Below are positions 59,501 through 64,000 of a stretch of DNA of 64,000 nt, piece after piece. The notes under the pieces are model-generated. The model saw only the letters and a list, made by a program, of their open reading frames with translations, searched no databases and was not told the DNA's origin. Numbering within the stretch: position 1 is the stretch's first letter; the number at the start of each line of letters is the position of its first letter. The DNA is taken from the NCBI GenBank assembly GCA_009767595.1, contig VSDK01015536.1:825939-889938 (forward strand), given 5' to 3'. The translations under genes and the position numbers were made by a program. Source of the DNA: Symbiodinium kawagutii. Lineage: Eukaryota > Sar > Dinophyceae > Suessiales > Symbiodiniaceae.

Positions 59501-62500
59501 TACATTTCCCTACCATTGTTGGTTATCAGATGTTATTAGCCATTCACTGGTGGCAGTCCTCGTCGCTGAACGTCCCGTCGTCCCAGCGGTACAAGTCGTT
59601 TGTGTGGGCCAGGTGGTCCACAGTGGTGCGCTGGCACTCTATGCAACCAACAGCAGAGCCTCAGAGCGAACAGGTCCATGAAAATCTGGTTGGTTGGTTG
59701 GGTAAATATTTTCCCTGGAGTAAAGGCTCATATTTTTGAAAATCTGGTTGATTGGATAGGCATTTTTAGAAATCTGGTTGGTTGAATGAACATTTTTAGA
59801 AATCTGGTTGGTTGGATCAACATTTTTTCCCTACAATTAGTAGGGACTCATATTTTGCACTGGGGTGGTGTGATTAATATGTCCCTATGAAAATCTGGTT
59901 GGTTAGATTTGCATTTTTTATTTTCCCTATAGTAGTTTTGACAAATGGTTGGTTGACTAAAATTTTTCATAAGGGTTGAAGCCACTATTGGTTGGATAAA
60001 CATTTTCCCCACAATGTTAACAGCGGATGAAGCTAAACCCCAGGTTGACTAATTGTGGGGGTTACCATTTTAAAGGGAAACGAGTCGGCTTTTAGGGGAT
60101 GCCCCCTATTAATCAACTAGGGGTTTATTAATCCCGGGTTGCCATTAGTAGGGACTCATATTTTTCACTGGGGTGGTTTGATTAATATGTTCCCTATGAA
60201 ATCTGGATGGTTAGATTCGCATTTTTTAAATTTTCCCTATAGTAGTTATGACAAATGGTTGGTTGACCAATACTTTTTTCAAAGGGGTTGAAACCACCAG
60301 CCAGAAATGGTTTGATGTTGGATGGTTGACAGCTGTGAACACCCGTGCAAACAAAAGTTAATATGATCATGGTCCATCCTTCAACGAAAGTGCTTAAGAA
60401 TGGATGGTTATCATGGGTAATGGATGGTTGACAAATGGTTTATCATGGTCAACAATGATGTCGTCAACGCAAAAAAGGATCGAAAAGTCGAAAAGGTCGC
60501 TAGTCCCAGAGCAAAGGTGCACGGTCGTCGACATTTTGATTGATCCAAAACTAAAAGCTGACATCACCATATTATCCTTGCCAGAAGTGGGCATTTTTTT
60601 TGAAATGGTGAACTGTTGCTATTAATTGCTGGATTTTTTCAAGTTGAAGTGTGCTGAACTCCCTGTTGATTTGGGATGATCATTTGGCACCATGGATGCC
60701 TTTGGTACTTGTGCTTATCATCCTCAATTCCTGGTCGTCACCATGATGAATCTGGCCCTAGCTGGGTGTATCATCCAATGCGATCCGTGCCTCGCAACAA
60801 GTTCACCTCCTGCCCCTCGTTGTGGGACCAGGGCTGCTGTCCCTGGGGGCCGCCGGACTGCTCTAGGAACTGGGCTGGTCATCGAAGTCGGGGATGGCGT
60901 CGCTCAGACCGTGACTTGGTGCTGCGAGCAGAACGCTGCGGACCGTGCGCAATGGAGGGTGGTTGATGATAGAAACGATGTGGATATAAATTGTATGATG
61001 GATATATAGAGATGATATGAGATGATCTAAATTGGATGATTATTGATTAATTATAGAGATTTGATTAACTGGCTGACCAAAAAGGTTTATGATAATGTTT
61101 TATCCTAGAAATGATGATTATAAGTTGGATGATGACTTGTTATAGAAATGATGATTATGGATATGGAGATTCGATTATGAGTTGAATGGTCAACAAAAAA
61201 GCCATATAAATTGGATGGTTGAAAGCAATCATTATGGTGAAAACCATAGAGCCACAAAAACGATGGTTTTGCACTGTTATTGGCTCGTCAACATGAGCCC
61301 CCAAACTAGGCACATTTTGAGACAGATGGTCAAACATATTTATCAGGCAAGGTAGGTAAATGACATGCATTAATCAATTCAGAGTTAATCAACTCACGCG
61401 AGTGAATGTGGTCAGTTATGCACTTGCAAGGCTGCACCGCACCGAAACATGTCACGGGTTTGTGTCCCACAGCTGAAGAGCAGCCCGCGAGTCGAAGTGG
61501 GAAGCATCGGATGCTGTTGCTATTGCCCACCTAAGGTCGACCAACTTGCATATAATGACATATACATAGAATGATGTATAGATGCTTAGTGATATACTTA
61601 AAGATTCATGCTATATATAAATATTTTTTTGCTATTTAATGCAATATATATATATGTGTGTATAATGATGCAACATATTTCAGATATGAATGTATATATA
61701 TATATATATCGTATATATATATTTTTATGTCATGCTGCACAATTTGTATATTCCGCCATATTCCTCCATATATTCCCTATTATCAATTTAATCTGGGAAT
61801 ATTGGGAAGGGGCTTCGAACCGCAAGTCCTCAGGTGGATCCGATCATTGACGGTTGTCATCACGAACCATGAATCATCACTGACCTGCACCAGCACCCAA
61901 CCATCATCAACTGTCAATCATTTGTGAGATTTAACCATCAGGAAGTATAAAACATTTTGACCATGGTTAGCCAAATCAATCAATTCTTCAGCATCATCAG
62001 CCATGATTGAGCTACTGATCAGCATTGGGAATCACGAACCAGCAGAAAGCATCACCATTGATCCTAGGTACCAGAAGCATCAGTAACTACGACTAGCCAT
62101 CATTGAGCATCAAACACCATCGTTACTCAATCAACCAGCATGATTTGTTTCGCACTTCTCAGGTGCCTCTATACGATTCCTATGTCATCTTCAACGCGGT
62201 GAAACGTCGCGACTATGGCGGTCGAGATCTGACGGTGTCTCGGGCGATCTCTGAGTGGCTGACAGCTGATTAAAATTAACTGATTAATCAGCACCAATAA
62301 TTTTCTGACGAGCAAAGACAAAAAAGGGAAGTGATAGGTCAGGCGGAATGTATTCAGCAAGATGTATGCTCTTCCATTTACTGGGTGCGAGTTCGCCAGA
62401 GAGGCCATACTTGAAGGATCCCACTTCGTGAGTCTTTGGTGCGCGCCGTGCGCCGTAGTAATCAATTGTAATTATCCCCGTTCTCGTGGTCCTTGGCCAT

Positions 62501-63594
62501 GGTTGCTGGCCTCTGGCAGGGCCGATCATCCAGGTATCATTCGAGATTCATCTCCTTCGGCACTGAGTAACAGGCCATTCACATGTGTAAACAAATTTGT
62601 GCTTACATTTTTCTGAGAATCATACTTCAAGCTTTCCGGACAGATGGTTGATTTCTGGTGGACAAAACTAAACTTGAGATTGGCAGATGCCAGTGTCATA
62701 AATTGCAGTTCACGTTGTTAGACTGAATGGCTCAGTTTATGTTCGAGGCTGCCGCATCCATGGTATCGAACACTTCATAAGATTAGCCTCTGGCAACCTG
62801 GCAATGGAAAATCCACCATAGAGTCAGAGCTACCATTCGAACTGGATATGGTTTCTCTAATGGTAGCAGTTTACTGCCATTCTCCACAGTTAACATGGCA
62901 ATGGTTTCCCAGGGTAATGAACTGCTACCATTTGTTGATCAGGTTCCCAGTGGAGAAGATGCCCGGCGGCTTCCACTGTGGCAGGGGGTTGTCCGGTCAT
63001 TGGTTTCGGTCGGTCCGTAGCCATTTTGGCTCAAGCAGCTCAAATCCGCAACGCTTTGCAGCAGCTCTAAACGGGCGTCTGTGTCCAATGACTTGGGCAC
63101 CTTGGGCGTACCTCATGGGTCGTGGAGCAGGTTCTGACCACGGCCGATCAGCTCTAGGTGACCGGGAGTACCAGGTGGTCGGTTTTCAGGTGCAGCATCT
63201 TGTGCGGCATCCGACTTGTTACAGGTGGTCGGTGCGCTGGCTCCCCAGGCACGGTGTTTGAGACATCCTGTTTGGCGCTCCGTTGGTGCCGGTGCGGCCT
63301 TGTGGATGCGGCCGACAGTGGTCTTGTCCATGTATGTAAGAGCGCGCCACGCTTCGCCATGGAGTCAGGTTTCACTAAGGCGTGGATGCAACAGGACACC
63401 GAAGGCGCGAGTGAGTGAGTGAGCCACAGGGGTCTTATGACCGTGTGATCGTTCACTATTGCCATTGCCACTCACCGTGAGAGTAGATCATTATTCTCCA
63501 TGTTCAATTGCTCCGTTCTCAAGATGCTGCAAGGTGCGGACGAAAGACGCTCACAACCTTGCTGCAGAAGAAGCGCGCGGCGGCCAATGCTGCC
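56574..63594 (+). CDS. Actin-related protein, C-terminal microexons
   Basis: This continues the gene at 46849. 56574-56609: APLNPMVHRELL (GC-AG intron before, GT after). 57756-57797: VERLFEDLGVPSLQ, matching TQIMFETFNVPAMY without a gap; GC donor. 59613-59673: VVHSGALALYATNSRASERT, matching VAIQAVLSLYASGRTT with four extra residues; GT donor, phase 1. 60867-60910: GTGLVIEVGDGVAQT, the phosphate-2 loop; the actin LDSGDGV aspartate is Glu here while GDGV is kept. 62943 to about 62984: VPSGEDARRLPLWQ, weaker, matching VPIYEGYALPH. 63534 to about 63594: GRKTLTTLLQKK, perhaps matching GRDLTDYLMKIL. All start AG|G. The first four are secure, the last two tentative. The C-terminal third lies beyond the window, or the gene is truncated at the stop 63637-63639. 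Confidence 0.7.
57191..57313. mobile_element. IE-3 element
   Basis: ATATATGGCTATGGGTCAAT at the left and TTTTGACCCACAGCCATATA at the right; the inverted ends agree over about 17 bp with one mismatch. Best-preserved copy of the family. Confidence 0.75.
57463..57561. mobile_element. IE-1 element
   Basis: GGGTGTTTCTCAAAACAGGG at the left and TTTTCAGAACCACC at the right; the interior matches the 14251 and 55776 copies (CAAATCATCC, TAATCATTCATAGTAA). It lies in a TA-rich part of the intron 56610-57755. Confidence 0.6.
57565..57725. repeat. TA-rich microsatellite tract
   Basis: Alternating ATATAT runs broken by TTTATTTT and CAATATACAT. Similar TA runs occur near 10074, 45600, 54820, 55480 and 61650. 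Confidence 0.85.
57950..59550. other. Intron low-complexity with ACTGGTATTCATGG repeats
   Basis: 58380-58690 contains interleaved palindromes of ATTAATCATAATCATAGTGG type. 58780-59110 repeats CTGGTATTCATGGTTGATCA-like phrases at roughly 25-30 bp. No exon before 59613. Confidence 0.55.
59836..60304. repeat. Duplicated 150-bp block with IE-2-like ends
   Basis: 59836-59985 and 60144-60299 are about 90% alike (ATTAGTAGGGACTCATATTT ... TCCCTATAGTAGTT ... AAATGGTTGGTTGAC). Both end in an IE-2-type GGGTTGAA(A/G)CCAC. Upstream, AAATCTGGTTGGTTG recurs about five times (59679-59810). Probably nested or rearranged element copies. Confidence 0.6.
60970..62940. other. Intron 60911-62942 of the actin-related gene
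   Basis: GATGATTAT-rich (61000-61170), TA-rich (61610-61730) and CCATCATCAACC-rich (61860-62130) segments. A patch at 62340-62600 has open frames but no placement in the protein. Confidence 0.4.
63014..63035 (+). other. Dinoflagellate spliced-leader (DinoSL) relict
   Basis: T followed by CCGTAGCCATTTTGGCTCAA and G: a perfect match to the 22-nt leader trans-spliced onto dinoflagellate mRNAs. The next bases are CAGCTC, not the GT that follows the leader in SL RNA genes, so this is not an SL RNA gene. The known explanation is integration of a reverse-transcribed, trans-spliced mRNA. It is in sense orientation, 30 bp downstream of a tentative actin-related exon. Confidence 0.85.
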
Positions 63595-63639
63595 GTGTAC
63601 GATTGCTTCTGGAACCTCACCCCAGAGGCGGGGCTGTAG

Positions 63640-64000
63640 AGCCATAAGTATATCTATTCTTTTTTGGTGTCGGTGTTGAGACCCGCCTTTGATCTTATGT
63701 CCGGATCTTTGTTTCCATATGTTTGGGTAGCGGTGTCGGCCTCATTCCTTCCGCTTGGTGTCTGTTCCCCCATTTCGGCGGTATTATACAATGGTAGCTT
63801 TTGTCTCTTTACACGAATATCTTAGCCCATGTCATTTTCGTGTCGGTGTTGGTGTTCGGATTTTTCTGGCTTTGTGTCCTTTTTATTTTTTGCCTAAAGC
63901 GTTTGCTTTTGGTGGCTAGCAGCTACCCGTTGTTCTTGCTTCAATTCTCTTAATTTGCCTCTCTTTTCACCGTTGGGCATTTTATTGGCTTTTTCCCTTT
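63640..64000. other. T-rich tail, no gene seen
   Basis: Pyrimidine-rich + strand with repeated GGTGTCGGTGTT-type words (63666, 63730, 63841). Different in composition from the introns to the left. It could be intron or 3' flank. Confidence 0.4.

Noticed and set aside
63014..63035. SL RNA gene
   Set aside because: The leader is followed by CAGCTC, not a GT donor, and no SL-RNA-like downstream sequence or tandem copy is seen.

Overview
The window looks like nuclear DNA of a dinoflagellate. Three sequence observations support this. (1) A perfect 22-nt dinoflagellate spliced-leader (DinoSL) sequence lies at 63014-63035. (2) Introns that I could place by protein similarity use both GT and GC donors. 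(3) In almost every case the base after the intron's AG is G, the AG|G habit known from Symbiodiniaceae and relatives. Long introns of low-complexity CCATCA/TGGTTGATG-type sequence and the absence of dense ORFs also fit. All convincing coding sequence is on the + strand, consistent with one-way gene arrays. I assign no species.

Nearly all genes are broken into microexons of about 30-130 nt, so ORFs that start with ATG are mostly misleading. Three genes can be named. An ERCC1/Rad10-like DNA-repair gene (3' part) lies at 1408-3187. A CCCH zinc-finger gene has one finger split by a GC-AG intron at 39844-40625. An actin-related protein gene starts at 46849 and runs to the right edge, with at least ten microexons spread over about 17 kb. 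A further unnamed gene has its last two exons at 22827-23183, and another probable terminal exon ends at 45910.

Layout: 1-3.2 kb ERCC1-like gene and a motif-repeat cluster; 4.7-23.2 kb orphan exons in repeat-rich introns, including the AT-rich tract at 6.1-7.0 kb, several minisatellites and a 43-N gap at 19476-19518; 24.5-36 kb more orphan exons, a GGGGT array and a TIR-bounded block; 36.8-37.7 kb a 9-bp quasi-periodic A/T tract; 39.4-45.9 kb the CCCH region; 46.8-64 kb the actin-related gene, whose introns hold a 128-bp tandem array, TIR elements and the DinoSL relict.

Three families of short terminal-inverted-repeat elements (here IE-1, IE-2, IE-3; about 100-140 bp) recur. At three places a predicted exon starts at, or five bases after, the CAG that ends an IE-1 or IE-2 element. 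This is what intron-generating 'introner' elements would look like, and it is the most interesting system in the window. I saw no rRNA, tRNA, CRISPR array, operon or complete transposase. Exons without a family match were judged by eye from open frame, amino-acid texture and splice signals, so their boundaries are hypotheses.
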